Assembly (NCBI GenBank): GCA_014360005.1
Contig: JACIYI010000001.1
Coordinates: forward strand, 230,865 to 294,864
Origin: Candidatus Aminicenantota bacterium
GTDB taxonomy: Bacteria > Acidobacteriota > Aminicenantia > Aminicenantales > Saccharicenantaceae
Reading direction: 5' to 3'
DNA: 64,000 nucleotides
Position numbers and translations under genes: made by a program. Below the pieces are notes generated by a model. That model was not told the origin of the DNA and searched no databases. It worked only from the letters and a program-made list of their open reading frames with translations. Shown in pieces: positions 8,445 to 17,650 of this stretch (positions within the stretch are counted from its first letter, which is position 1; the number at the start of each line of letters is the position of its first letter).

Positions 8445-11084
8445 ATGATGAAAGCTAATGAAATCAGAACTGCTTTTCTGGAGTTCTTCGAAAAGAGGGG
8501 GCACCGGGTAGTCCCCAGTTCTTCCCTCATTCCCAAGGATGACCCGACCCTGCTGTTTACTAACGCCGGGATGAACCAGTTCAAGAATATTTTTCTTGGA
8601 CTGGAAAAACGCAGCTACAGCCGGGCGGCCACGGTCCAGAAATGCCTGCGGGTCAGCGGCAAGCACAACGACCTGGAGCAGGTGGGCCGCACTCCCAAGC
8701 ATCATACTTTTTTCGAGATGCTGGGCAATTTTTCTTTTGGCGATTATTTCAAAGGAGAAGCCATCGCCTTTGCCTGGGAACTGGTTACCGGTATTTATCG
8801 CCTGCCGGCAGAAAAACTTTACATTACTGTCTATCAGGATGACGACGAAGCCTATCGCCTCTGGAACCAGGAAATTGGTATCCCGGCAGGCAAGATTTTC
8901 CGCTTCGGTCGGGAAGATAATTTCTGGGCCATGGGCGAAACCGGTCCCTGCGGACCCTGCTCGGAAATTCATTATGACCTGGGTGAAGAGATCGAGCCCG
9001 GAGCGCCCCGGGACCTGATCGCCAGCGGCAGTTACCGCTTTGTCGAGCTCTGGAACCTGGTCTTTATGGAATTTTTCCAGGACGAGAAGGGACAGATGCA
9101 CCGGCTGCCCCGGCCTTCCATTGATACTGGCCTGGGACTGGAGAGGATGGCGGCCGTGCTCCAGGGCCGGACCAGCAATTTTGAAACCGACCTGTTCCTG
9201 CCCCTGATCAAAGCTATCGTTCAGGAAAGCAACCAGGAATATCCCAGCGGCGGGGAATCGGATGTCTGGGTCAGAATCATCGCCGACCACATCCGGGCCA
9301 TCACCTTTCTCATCGGTGACGGGGTGACTCCGGCCAACGAGGGCCGTGGTTATGTTCTCAGGCGGCTGATTCGTCGGGCCTACCGCCGGGGCAACCTGCT
9401 GGGACTGGATAAGCCTTTTCTCTACCGGCTGGCCGGGACTGTGGTGGACATTATGAAAGAAGCTTACCCGGAGCTGATGTCCAACCTGCCCTACATCAGC
9501 CGGGTCTGCCTGGCTGAGGAGGAAAGGTTTATCTACACCCTGAATTCCGGACTTCGCTATTTCGAGCAGTATGCTGCTGAGGCTCTGGCGGCTGGCAGCT
9601 GGGTCATAGCGGGCGACAGGGTTTTCAAACTTTATGACACCTTCGGCTTTCCGCTTGACCTCTGCCAGGAGCTGGCCCGGGAAAAGAACCTGGAAGTGGA
9701 CGAGGCCGGCTTCCAGCAGGAGCTGGAAAGGCAGAAGGAAAGAGCCCGGCAATCATGGGAAGGCGAGGCCAGGCTGAAAGAAAAATCCATCTATCAGAAT
9801 TTCCAGCAGCTGAAAATAATGCCCGTTTTCTATGAGAAAGAAGCAGTGGAAGAAACGGAAGTACTGGCCATACTCAAGGATGGCCGACCCCTTGACTCCC
9901 TGAAAGAAGGGGAGAGGGGGGAGGTGATTCTATCCATCACTCCGTTTTATGCCGAAGCCGGGGGACAGGTGGGCGATGCCGGAGTTCTCAAAAGCTCGCA
10001 TTTTTCTGGAATGGTAGAGGAGACCTTTGCCCCCGTTCCAGGGGTCATCGTTCATAAAGTTAAGGTCCTGGCCGGGGAGCTTAAAACCGGCCAGGTAGTG
10101 GAAGCGGTGGTGGACGCCAGCCGGCGAAAAGCCATCAGCCGCAATCACACCGCCACCCATCTGCTGCACGCCGCCCTGAGGCAGATTCTGGGCGACCATG
10201 TCCGGCAGTCCGGTTCGCTGGTCAATAACCGGCGGTTCCGTTTTGACTTTACCCATTTCGCCGCCCTGAGCCTGGAAGAAGTGGAAAAAGTGGAACGGCT
10301 GGTCAACGATAAGATCAGAGAAAACCTGCCGGTAACCATCAAGGTTACCACACTGGAAGAAGGCCTGGCCGAAGGAGCCATGGCCATTTTTGAAGAAAAG
10401 TACGGAGAAAAGGTCAGGCTGGTCAAAGTGGGAGATTTCAGTAAAGAGCTGTGCGGCGGCATTCATGTGCGGCAGACCGGGGAAATCGGCTTATTCAAGA
10501 TAGTCTCAGAATCAAGCGTGGCTGCCGGTCTGCGCCGGATTGAAGCCGTGACCGGGGAAGAAGCCTTTAATTACGTGGCCGGACTGGAAGAACAACTGCG
10601 GCAGCTGGAAAAGCTGTTCCGGGTCAGCCGGAAGGAACTTCTGACGCGGGCCGAGAAAACGCTGGAGGTCCTGGAAGAAAAGGAAGAGGAAATCAAGCGG
10701 CTCAAACAAAAATTAGTCCAGCAGGCCGGCCAGTCTCCAGAAATGGCCGTCAGGGAAATTAAAGGAGTTAAGCTGGTCACCCAGAAGTTTGAGGGCGTCG
10801 ATATCGAAGCCCTGAGGCAGTATGCCGACAACCTGAAACAAAAGTTCAGCTCGGGAGTTATTGTCCTGGCCTCAAGATTCGAGGGCCGGGCATTCCTGGT
10901 GGTGGCTGTGACCCCTGACCTGACCGCCAGGGTCCAGGCCAACAAGCTGATTAAAGACCTGTCCGGGGTCATCGGCGGCGGTGGCGGCGGTCGGCCTGAT
11001 TTTGCCCAGGCTGGCGGCACCCGGTCGGAGAACATTGACCAGGCCCTGGAAAAAAGTTTTGACCTGTTGGGGAAATTTTTGTAA
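8445..11084 (+). CDS. alaS: Alanyl-tRNA synthetase
   Basis: AlaRS charges tRNA-Ala and edits mischarged Ser and Gly. The 879-residue length is normal. The class II core is seen at the N-terminus (RTAFLEFFEKRGH, motif 1 region; NAGMNQFK; GRTPKHHTFFEMLGNFSFGDYF). The editing domain has HTATHLLHAALR with its two metal His residues and the later CGGIHVRQTGEIG, which supplies the Cys and third His. The C-terminal DHHA1 domain ends in a Gly-rich GGGGGGRPDFAQAGG. Two ATG codons stand in tandem (8445, 8448). It follows pilT by three bases. Confidence 0.97.
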   Translation: MMKANEIRTAFLEFFEKRGHRVVPSSSLIPKDDPTLLFTNAGMNQFKNIFLGLEKRSYSRAATVQKCLRVSGKHNDLEQVGRTPKHHTFFEMLGNFSFGDYFKGEAIAFAWELVTGIYRLPAEKLYITVYQDDDEAYRLWNQEIGIPAGKIFRFGREDNFWAMGETGPCGPCSEIHYDLGEEIEPGAPRDLIASGSYRFVELWNLVFMEFFQDEKGQMHRLPRPSIDTGLGLERMAAVLQGRTSNFETDLFLPLIKAIVQESNQEYPSGGESDVWVRIIADHIRAITFLIGDGVTPANEGRGYVLRRLIRRAYRRGNLLGLDKPFLYRLAGTVVDIMKEAYPELMSNLPYISRVCLAEEERFIYTLNSGLRYFEQYAAEALAAGSWVIAGDRVFKLYDTFGFPLDLCQELAREKNLEVDEAGFQQELERQKERARQSWEGEARLKEKSIYQNFQQLKIMPVFYEKEAVEETEVLAILKDGRPLDSLKEGERGEVILSITPFYAEAGGQVGDAGVLKSSHFSGMVEETFAPVPGVIVHKVKVLAGELKTGQVVEAVVDASRRKAISRNHTATHLLHAALRQILGDHVRQSGSLVNNRRFRFDFTHFAALSLEEVEKVERLVNDKIRENLPVTIKVTTLEEGLAEGAMAIFEEKYGEKVRLVKVGDFSKELCGGIHVRQTGEIGLFKIVSESSVAAGLRRIEAVTGEEAFNYVAGLEEQLRQLEKLFRVSRKELLTRAEKTLEVLEEKEEEIKRLKQKLVQQAGQSPEMAVREIKGVKLVTQKFEGVDIEALRQYADNLKQKFSSGVIVLASRFEGRAFLVVAVTPDLTARVQANKLIKDLSGVIGGGGGGRPDFAQAGGTRSENIDQALEKSFDLLGKFL

Positions 11085-11140
11085 AATCACCCCAAAAGGC
11101 GATTGCCCGGGAAGGGAACTGGTCTTAGGATATAGATAGG

Positions 11141-11704
11141 ATGGCAAGAAGGATTTCCAGGTATCTGCTGGCTTTTGGCCTGGTATTTCTGGCTGGCAGT
11201 CTTGCCCTTCTGGCTTCGCGTCAGGATGAGCTTAAGGCCAGGTACGACCCAATCATCCAGAAGCTAGCCGCCAAACACAGGGTTCCGGCTGACCTGGTCC
11301 ATGCCGTAATCAAGGCAGAATCCAACTACGACCAGTTTGCCGTCTCGCCCAAGGGAGCCCTGGGCCTGATGCAGTTGATGCCGGAAACGGCCATGAAATA
11401 TGGGGTGCAGAACATCCTTGACCCGGAACAGAACATAGAGGGTGGAATCAAGTACCTGAAGGACCTGATCAAACAATACCAGGGCAACCGCAACCTGGTC
11501 CTGGCCGCCTACAACGCCGGTCAGACGGCGGTGGAAAAGCATAACGGAGTGCCGCCGTATCCGGAGACCAGGACTTACTTAAAAAAAGTGGAATATAAAC
11601 ACCCTTATATCAAGACCAGGACCATTATCTACCGCTTTTACGATGAAAACGGACGCCTGTGCGTGACCAATAACCCTTATTACCTGCCAAAAAAATCAGA
11701 CTGA
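11141..11704 (+). CDS. Membrane-anchored lytic transglycosylase (SLT domain)
   Basis: This enzyme family cleaves peptidoglycan glycan strands to 1,6-anhydro products. The 187-residue protein begins with a Lys/Arg-rich start and a hydrophobic segment (about 7-26), a signal anchor or uncleaved signal. The SLT domain follows with all its motifs: the catalytic Glu in IKAESNYD, SPKGALGLMQLMPETA, and LAAYNAGQTAV. The C-terminal part (KTRTIIYRFYDENGRLCVTN) resembles the DUF4124-like tail seen in some relatives. It is 56 bases after alaS and converges on the lipid kinase gene. Confidence 0.9.
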   Translation: MARRISRYLLAFGLVFLAGSLALLASRQDELKARYDPIIQKLAAKHRVPADLVHAVIKAESNYDQFAVSPKGALGLMQLMPETAMKYGVQNILDPEQNIEGGIKYLKDLIKQYQGNRNLVLAAYNAGQTAVEKHNGVPPYPETRTYLKKVEYKHPYIKTRTIIYRFYDENGRLCVTNNPYYLPKKSD

Positions 11705-11710
11705 CCGGTT

Positions 11711-12661
11711 TCAGCCTTTTTTTAAGAATCCTTTAACCTGCAGGCTGCGGGGAATTATCTCAAAAGAGGCCGGCAGCCGTCCGACCTGCTCCCCGTCCAG
11801 CTCGATCAGCACCGGCTCCGGGCGGAGCGGTGTTACCATGATTTTCTGTCCCCGCCACATGGAAACCTTGTGGTAGTTGAGGTGGCTGCCGTTGATTAAT
11901 CTCCAGCCGTGAAGGCAGAATTCCAGGAAGCTGAGGCTCTTGACCAGGATGATGTCGAACAGGCTGTCATCCAGCCGGGCCCGGGGAGCTACCTTCATTC
12001 CTTTGCCGAAGATCCGTCCGTTGGCTATGGCTCCGATCAGGTAATTTCCTGAGGCCTTCTCCCGGCCATCAACGGTAATGCTGACCTGGTGCCCTTTGAA
12101 GGACAGCATGGTTTCGATCAGGCAGCGGACATAAGAGGAGGCTTTTCTTTTGAGTCTTTCCTCATTCACCCTTTTAACCACTTCTCCCCCCAGGCCAAAA
12201 TCAGCGATGTTGAGAAAGTAGCGGCTGGCAACCTGGCCTTCAGGCCCGGCAAAGCTCACCCGACCGACATCTATAGCCTGGTCCGGGGCCTCGGAGATAA
12301 ACCGGACGGCGTTTTTCAGGTTGCGGGGAATGTTCAGGCTCCTGGTCAGGTCGCAGCCGGTGCCAGAAGGAACTATGCCCAGGCTGGCTTCGGGGTTGAT
12401 GGCCTGCTGGTTATCAAAAAAACCGTTGGCAATTTCGTTGACCGTGCCATCGCCGCCCACCCCGATCAGGAGCTCGGTTCCTTCCTTCAGGGCTTCACGG
12501 GCCAGCTCGGTAGCCTGGAAAGGCTTTTCGGTAAAGTCATACTTGAATTCTTTAATAAAGCTTTTAAGGCTTTCTTTTATCTCCAGCCAGCGGTGCCTGG
12601 TCCGTCCCTGGTTAGAGGCCGGGTTGACTATCACCCGGGTTTTGAGGAATCTGCGCCTCAT
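11711..12661 (-). CDS. Diacylglycerol/lipid kinase family protein (DagK/YegS type)
   Basis: The protein has the DAGK catalytic domain: IVNPASNQGR at the N-terminus, the nucleotide-binding GVGGDGTVNEIANG (about 69-82) and PSGTGCDLTRSLNIP. Its length, 316 residues, is typical of bacterial YegS/BmrU-type lipid kinases. The exact lipid substrate cannot be told from sequence. Its start overlaps the end of the upstream membrane-protein gene by 50 bases, suggesting a three-gene minus-strand unit 13695-11711. Confidence 0.88.
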   Translation of the reverse strand: MRRRFLKTRVIVNPASNQGRTRHRWLEIKESLKSFIKEFKYDFTEKPFQATELAREALKEGTELLIGVGGDGTVNEIANGFFDNQQAINPEASLGIVPSGTGCDLTRSLNIPRNLKNAVRFISEAPDQAIDVGRVSFAGPEGQVASRYFLNIADFGLGGEVVKRVNEERLKRKASSYVRCLIETMLSFKGHQVSITVDGREKASGNYLIGAIANGRIFGKGMKVAPRARLDDSLFDIILVKSLSFLEFCLHGWRLINGSHLNYHKVSMWRGQKIMVTPLRPEPVLIELDGEQVGRLPASFEIIPRSLQVKGFLKKG

Positions 12662-13142
12662 TTCTGGCTCCTGTTGCCGGTTTGAACAAAGAAAATCCTA
12701 TGAGTCCCCCGATGGCTCCCAGGAAAGCGAAGATGACCGAGGTCAGGAGCAGACTCAGGAAGAAAGTGAAGGGATTCCAGCCCTGAGGATTGACCTCGGC
12801 CCACTTTTCCCAGCCCGCCGGCATTTCTTCCACGAAGCGGGCCAGGCTTTCCAGGAATCTCCTGTTCCAGTTCAGGTAATAACCTGTTAAAGGAATCTTG
12901 ATAAGAAGATTGATTACCGCCCCGAATACTCCGGATAAAGCTCCGACCAGTAAACCGTCGCCCAGCTTGTAAGTGAGCGATTGTCGGGAGGCCCGGTCCG
13001 AGACAAGGTAGGTGGCCAGGACTCCTCCGGCCAGCACCCAGAGACAGCAGAGACAATGCAGGAAAGGGATTCCCGACAGGATTCCGGCCAGGGCCCCGCC
13101 GGCCAGAGCCGGGATAAGCAGGTCATTCTCTTTTAAAGCCAT
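12612..13142 (-). CDS. Small multi-pass membrane protein of unknown function
   Basis: This protein of about 176 residues has at least three or four hydrophobic segments: the N-terminal Ala/Gly-rich segment with a CLCC cluster, the central VGALSGVFGAVINLLI, and TFFLSLLLTSVIFAFLGAIGGLIGFSLF near the C-terminus. A hydrophilic loop sits between the last two. I do not recognise a family with certainty; it resembles small Gly-zipper membrane proteins. I chose the ATG at 13142, which has an upstream AAGG, over the TTG at 13199. The tail is Pro/Gln-rich and overlaps the lipid kinase start by 50 bases. Confidence 0.7.
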   Translation of the reverse strand: MALKENDLLIPALAGGALAGILSGIPFLHCLCCLWVLAGGVLATYLVSDRASRQSLTYKLGDGLLVGALSGVFGAVINLLIKIPLTGYYLNWNRRFLESLARFVEEMPAGWEKWAEVNPQGWNPFTFFLSLLLTSVIFAFLGAIGGLIGFSLFKPATGARNEAQIPQNPGDSQPGL

Positions 13143-13200
13143 CAGCTTAACCTTACTACTAAGTCTCTTAATTCTACGATTAAAATGGCCAGGATGCAAA

Positions 13201-13695
13201 TCAACCCGCAGAACCGGCCGTCTTTCCGGGTTTAACTTGCCGCAGGGCTTTCAGCCAGAAAACAGGCAAAAATAAGGCCCAGAGAAGGCCCGTGACCAGT
13301 CGCAGTTCAGGTGGAGACCACCATAAGCCCAGCAATCCGCCCAGGGCGTCGACCACCAACGGTACGGCTGCGACTAATATAATGATTGCTCTGTTTTCCA
13401 GACGGCGAACCAGAGCAGACGGCAGCCAGGGGTAGGAAAGGAGTCCAAGAAAAAAACCGGAGTAGAAGCCCAGGCAACGGCTGCAAACGGCCAGCGGTTG
13501 TCCCTGGAGAAAAAAAGAGCGTTCCGGTCTCTGATGGCAGACCGAGGAGAAGAGATGGTAAAGAAAAACTGACCAGGCGGGGCGGCTTTCACGAAGATAA
13601 GGCGCCAGGAATATTCCGGCCAGGATCAAGGCAGAGAGGAGCAGGCTGCCCAGCCAGAGAATTATCTGAATCCTGTTGTGGAAGAGTGCGCTCAT
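13201..13695 (-). CDS. DUF2085 family membrane protein
   Basis: The 164-residue protein has about four membrane segments and the DUF2085 hallmark CHQRPERSFFLQGQPLAV followed by CSRCLGFYSGFFLG (about residues 52-83). The conserved cysteines suggest metal or redox involvement, but the family function is unknown. It is the first gene of the minus-strand trio and is divergent from the TPR gene, with promoter space of 68 bases between them. Confidence 0.8.
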   Translation of the reverse strand: MSALFHNRIQIILWLGSLLLSALILAGIFLAPYLRESRPAWSVFLYHLFSSVCHQRPERSFFLQGQPLAVCSRCLGFYSGFFLGLLSYPWLPSALVRRLENRAIIILVAAVPLVVDALGGLLGLWWSPPELRLVTGLLWALFLPVFWLKALRQVKPGKTAGSAG

Positions 13696-13705
13696 AATAA
13701 ATCGT

Positions 13706-13733
13706 TTGACATCATGAATAAAGATAATATAAA
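13706..13733 (+). promoter_or_regulatory. Candidate promoter of the protease-fold/TPR gene
   Basis: TTGACA (13706-13711) and TATAAA (13728-13733) are separated by 16 bases, about 30 bases before the ATG at 13764. This is a good sigma-70 type match in the divergent gap. Confidence 0.6.
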
Positions 13734-13763
13734 TATTTTCTTGATGGAATGGAAGGAGGCACG

Positions 13764-15590
13764 ATGAAAAAAAACTATCTTGCCTTGATTGTCTGTTTTT
13801 TCATTCTGTGCCAGTTTTCGCTTGCCGGACAAGCTCAAGAAGCAGTTGATATACTGGGTAAGGCTTCAGCGGGAGTGGTCACCCTTAAATCCTGGGATAA
13901 GAACAAGAATGTAATGGGGGAGGGTACCGGCCTGGCCTTGGACGAAAATCTGGTGGTCGTCCCATACCACCTTATTTCGCAGGCGAACGCAGCCGAAGTG
14001 ACCAGCATTTCAGGCAAGAGAGGAAAAGTTGAAAGCCTGGTGGCTACCAACCGGGATTATGACCTGGCCCTGGTCAGGATAAAGGGGAAGCTTGGGGCCC
14101 TGAAGCCCGGAACTTCTGACAGCCTGAACCCTGGAGACCGGATTTTTGCTCTGAGTGAAATTTCCGGCCAGGTAATTATTACTGAGGGGAATTTAAAAGG
14201 GTGGCTGGAGCTGGTTCCGGGTAAAATCAGGTTGCTGGAAGTGAACATGAACCTGGAAAAGCCGGCTTGTGGAGCTCCGATATTTGACGCTCAGGGCAAG
14301 GTGGTGGGCGTGGCTCTGGTGTTCGGGGCGGGAGTTAAATTCGGGGTCCCGGTGGAGGCGGTGCTGGCCATGAACAGCCAGGCCAAGGGCCTGGATTTGA
14401 AAGCTGCACCCAAGGAAAATTACCTGGACCTGCCGGAGGGCAGTCTGCTGGTGGGCAAAGCGGCCAGCCTGCTGAATGAACCGGGGATGGCCTCCATCTA
14501 CCTGGAAAAATATCTCAAACAGAAAGCTGACGACCTCGAAGGTTATGTGCTGCTCGGCCAGGCCTATTACCGTCTTGGCAATATCGCGGAAAGCTATAAA
14601 AATTATGCCAAGGCCCTGCTCCTTAACCCGGACCATCCACAGGCCCTGTACGGTATGGGTCTTTCTAAGCTCCGGGAAAGAAAGTTTAAGGAAGCGGCCG
14701 AGTATCTGGAGAAGGCCATCAGCCGTAATATAGATTCCAGAGAAGTCTTTTTCGAACTGGGCACGGCTTACGAGGAGCTGCAGGACCTCGCCCGGGCGGC
14801 GGAAAATTATGAAAAATATGTTAAGGCCGGAGCGGCCAATCCTTTCCCGGCCTGGCTGAAGCTGGCCCAGACCTACCAGAGGCTGAACCAGCCACTCCAG
14901 GCCATTGCCGCTTTCCGGGAAGCTCTCAAAATCAACCCGGACGACATCAATTGCAATTACAATCTGGCCAAACTTCTGGCTGAAACCAATCAATATGAGG
15001 AAGCGGAAGCTGTGTTCCAGAAGCTGGCCGCCCTCAACCAGCGGGATGCCGTTACCTATTATGGCCAGATCATGCAGATGTATGACCGGGCTCGCAACTA
15101 TGAAAGAGCGGTCGAAGCTGCCCGGAAAATAGTGGAACTCAACCCAAAAAACGAAGTGGCCCTGTATAACCTGGCCATCATGTATGACCGCCTGGGCCGG
15201 TTGGAACAAGCGGTCCAGACTCTGAACGAGACCCTGGCCCTCAAGCCCGATTATACTCATGCCTGGTTCAACCTGGGAATAGTTTATGACAAGCAAAAAA
15301 AGCACGTCGAAGCGGTCGAGGCCTTTAAAAAATATACAGCCCTGGCTCCGGATGACCCCAGCGGCTGGTTGAACATCGGGCTGGAATACATGCTGTTGAA
15401 AGATTTCGAAAAGGCCCTGCCCAACCTGGAAAAGAGCGTCAGTCTGAACCCCAATAACCCCGTGGCCCAGTACAATCTGGGCATAACATATATTAACCTC
15501 AAGGATAACTACAGCGCCAGGGAAGTGCTTAAAGTCCTCCAGAAGCTGGACCAGAACCTGGCCGGGAGGCTGGCCAAGCTGATCAAGTAG
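13764..15590 (+). CDS. Secreted trypsin-fold protein with Ser-to-Cys change, fused to TPR repeats
   Basis: A signal peptide (about 1-23, ending AGQAQ) precedes a chymotrypsin-like domain (about 27-210) and roughly ten TPR units (about 230-600). In the protease domain His69 (PYHLIS) and Asp100 (DYDLALV) sit at the catalytic positions. The GNSGGP signature is replaced by PACGAP, which puts Cys169 at the nucleophile position. The domain could be a cysteine-nucleophile protease or an inactive binding module. The TPR part has regular units such as ALLLNPDHPQALYGMG and ALKPDYTHAWFNLG, suggesting a periplasmic scaffold. The ATG at 13764 follows GGAAGGAGG; the in-frame ATG at 13749 lacks a ribosome site. 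Confidence 0.85.
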   Translation: MKKNYLALIVCFFILCQFSLAGQAQEAVDILGKASAGVVTLKSWDKNKNVMGEGTGLALDENLVVVPYHLISQANAAEVTSISGKRGKVESLVATNRDYDLALVRIKGKLGALKPGTSDSLNPGDRIFALSEISGQVIITEGNLKGWLELVPGKIRLLEVNMNLEKPACGAPIFDAQGKVVGVALVFGAGVKFGVPVEAVLAMNSQAKGLDLKAAPKENYLDLPEGSLLVGKAASLLNEPGMASIYLEKYLKQKADDLEGYVLLGQAYYRLGNIAESYKNYAKALLLNPDHPQALYGMGLSKLRERKFKEAAEYLEKAISRNIDSREVFFELGTAYEELQDLARAAENYEKYVKAGAANPFPAWLKLAQTYQRLNQPLQAIAAFREALKINPDDINCNYNLAKLLAETNQYEEAEAVFQKLAALNQRDAVTYYGQIMQMYDRARNYERAVEAARKIVELNPKNEVALYNLAIMYDRLGRLEQAVQTLNETLALKPDYTHAWFNLGIVYDKQKKHVEAVEAFKKYTALAPDDPSGWLNIGLEYMLLKDFEKALPNLEKSVSLNPNNPVAQYNLGITYINLKDNYSAREVLKVLQKLDQNLAGRLAKLIK

Positions 15591-15598
15591 TCTCCGGA

Positions 15599-15631
15599 TT
15601 GACTGAAAAAACAAAGTGTGGTATCTATAAT
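15599..15631 (+). promoter_or_regulatory. Candidate promoter of tRNA-Leu
   Basis: TTGACT (15599-15604) is followed 17 bases later by TATCTA (15622-15627), which overlaps a perfect TATAAT (15626-15631) at a 21-base spacing. Either could serve as the -10 for a transcript entering the tRNA about 40 bases downstream. Confidence 0.5.
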
Positions 15632-15679
15632 CCCTGAAATCCGCACTGGCAATCAGGTTATCAGAAAGCGATTTTAACT

Positions 15680-15764
15680 GGGCAGGTGGCGGAATTGGCA
15701 GACGCACTAGGCTTAGGACCTAGTTCCTGAATAAGGAGTGCGGGTTCGATTCCCGCTCTGCCCA
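15680..15764 (+). tRNA. tRNA-Leu (anticodon UAG)
   Basis: This is an 85-base class II tRNA. The acceptor stem GGGCAGG pairs with TCTGCCC (last pair G-U), with discriminator A at 15764. The anticodon stem CTAGG/CCTAG encloses the loop CTTAGGA, so the anticodon is TAG at 15714-15716, reading CUA leucine codons. A long variable arm and a T arm GCGGG/CCCGC with loop TTCGATT are present. CCA is not encoded. Confidence 0.97.
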
Positions 15765-15838
15765 TTCCCCGCATTCATAAGCCTGATTTCACTGAATCCG
15801 GCTGATGACAGGGGTAAATATTACTGTAAGGAAGTACC

Positions 15839-17116
15839 ATGGAAAACAATGCCAATGAGGAAAAAATCAGGGTAGTGAGTCCAACCGAGCGGGAACTGGA
15901 CCTGGAAATTTCGGCTGAGACCGTCAAGAAGGAATACGAGAAAGTCCTCAAGGACTACGTGGCCCGGGTCAAACTGCCTGGCTTCCGTAAGGGCTATGCC
16001 CCCAGGGAAATGGTTCAGAAGATGTTCGAAGCCGAGATCAAAGAAGCGGTCCTGGATAACCTCATCCCTGACAACTTGAGGCAAGAACTGGAAAACCTGA
16101 AAGTCGTCCCGGTCAATGTTCCAACTGTCAAGTCGGTTGATTTCAGTCTGGACGGAGGAGTCAGGTACCGGGTAGCTTTTGAGGTCTGGCCGGAATTTGA
16201 GCTGCCGCCCGATTATTTAGAGAAAAAAGTGCCCCGGGACCGGGTGGAGGTGGAAGAGGCAGAGGTCGAGGCCGTTCTGAACAAGCTGAGGGAGAATGCG
16301 GCCGAATACCTGCCAGTTTCAGACCGGGGAGTCCAGTCCGGGGACTATGTGGTGATCGAGATCCAGGGCAGGGAAATGGCCAGCAAGAAATTCCTGCCTC
16401 TGGAAAAGGTGGTGATCCTGGCCGGTCACCCTGACAATGAACCCCAGCTCAATGAAGTGCTGCCGGGTCTTAAACCTGGAGAAGAGAAGAACTTCAGCGT
16501 CAAATATCCCGATGATTATCAGCAAAAAAGGTTTGCTGGAAAAGAAATTGAATACCGACTAAAAGTATTGGAGATAAAGGAAAAAAAATTACCAGAGCTC
16601 AACGATGATTTTGCCAGAATGGTGGATGAGGTGAGCGGCCTGGAAGCTCTCAGGGAAAAAATCAAGCAGGACCTGGCCCGGCACAAAGAGGAGGAAGCCA
16701 GGGACCGGGCCATCAACCAGTACCTGGAAAAGCTGGCAGCCGAAATCAACCTGGTCATCCCCGAGAGCATGGTCAAAGAGGAAGCTCAGGCCATCATCAG
16801 CCGTCAATTCCGGGAGGAAGAATTGAAAAAGATACCGGCTGACTTCTGGCCACGGCTGCTGGAACAGGCCCGGAAACAGGCTGAAATAAGCCTGAAAAAC
16901 CATATCCTGCTGCGGAAAGTGGCAGCCCGGGAAGGCCTGGACATTTCAGCCGAGGAATTTGAGCAGGAATTGAAAAAAATCTCCGAGAACAGGAATATTC
17001 CCCTGGACCAGTTGAAAGCCGTCCTGGCCCAAGAGGACAGGGAAGATGATTGGAAACTGAACCTTCTCCTGAGAAAAACGGTTGACTTTTTGGCCGGGAG
17101 GATTATAATAGAGTAA
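15839..17116 (+). CDS. tig: Trigger factor
   Basis: Trigger factor is the ribosome-bound chaperone and prolyl isomerase. The 425-residue length is usual. The ribosome-binding signature appears as LPGFRKGYAPREMV (about 47-60). The central PPIase-like domain follows (SGDYVVIEIQGREMASKKFLPLEKVVILAGHP) but is divergent from the FKBP core. The C-terminal helical arms include EAQAIISRQFREEELKK. The ribosome site is AAGGAAG. Just downstream is a clpP relic and then lon, the remains of the common tig-clpP-clpX-lon order. Confidence 0.94.
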   Translation: MENNANEEKIRVVSPTERELDLEISAETVKKEYEKVLKDYVARVKLPGFRKGYAPREMVQKMFEAEIKEAVLDNLIPDNLRQELENLKVVPVNVPTVKSVDFSLDGGVRYRVAFEVWPEFELPPDYLEKKVPRDRVEVEEAEVEAVLNKLRENAAEYLPVSDRGVQSGDYVVIEIQGREMASKKFLPLEKVVILAGHPDNEPQLNEVLPGLKPGEEKNFSVKYPDDYQQKRFAGKEIEYRLKVLEIKEKKLPELNDDFARMVDEVSGLEALREKIKQDLARHKEEEARDRAINQYLEKLAAEINLVIPESMVKEEAQAIISRQFREEELKKIPADFWPRLLEQARKQAEISLKNHILLRKVAAREGLDISAEEFEQELKKISENRNIPLDQLKAVLAQEDREDDWKLNLLLRKTVDFLAGRIIIE

Positions 17117-17126
17117 AGCTTTCCTT

Positions 17127-17537
17127 ATGGCCATAATTCCTTTGATCATTGAGTATGAGGGCCTAACCGGACGCGGGTTTGATATAAGAGACAGTAAAAA
17201 TTACCTGGTTAATGAATTAACAAATGACGGGGCTAGGCCAGAAATCGCCCGGGAGCGACCCCCGAGAACCGAAGCTCGTATAAAGGAAATTTTATCGTAC
17301 ATAAATATACCGGGAGGTTGCCTCAAGACCGGCCGGGAGATTTATGATAATATGCAACGAGCAATCTTATTTTTAACCTCGAACAGGCCGGGGTCAGGAT
17401 TGGCCCGGGAAGGGGTGTGGTTAAATTCAATCATAGCCCAAAAAACCTGGAATAAGCCGATAGCTGGGCTATCCGGCCAGTCAGATAAAAAAATCAGGTC
17501 TCAGGTAAGCCTTTCCAGAAAGGACGCCCTGGTCTAA
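17127..17537 (+). pseudogene. clpP: Decayed clpP (ClpP peptidase relic)
   Basis: This 136-codon frame begins 11 bases after tig, where clpP is normally found. Its N-terminus MAIIPLIIEYEGLTGRGFDI parallels ClpP [20 protein letters not shown]. Further on EILSYINIPGGCLKTG and EIYDNMQ parallel EISLYINSPGGSITAG and AIYDTMQ, and PIAGLSGQSDKKI parallels PLGGAQGQATEIEI. About 30 residues are lost between the first two blocks. The catalytic Ser motif (GMAASMGA) is not present, the HQP active-site His is gone, and the last roughly 50 residues with the catalytic Asp are absent. No clear ribosome site precedes it. It cannot encode an active peptidase. The alignment is by eye from memory of ClpP sequences. 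Confidence 0.78.
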
Positions 17538-17650
17538 ATGTCCGCTATTACTCGAGCAACAGATAATAATTAAAGGGAGGAGAGCCACCGGGTAAATGAT
17601 GGTAGAATGGAGGCGAGAGGGAAATTATATTCAGGTAACAGGAGTTTAAC

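Noticed and set aside
8265..9752. Long antisense frame of 495 codons over pilT and alaS
   Set aside because: It is a shadow of two firmly identified plus-strand genes and has no recognisable domain.
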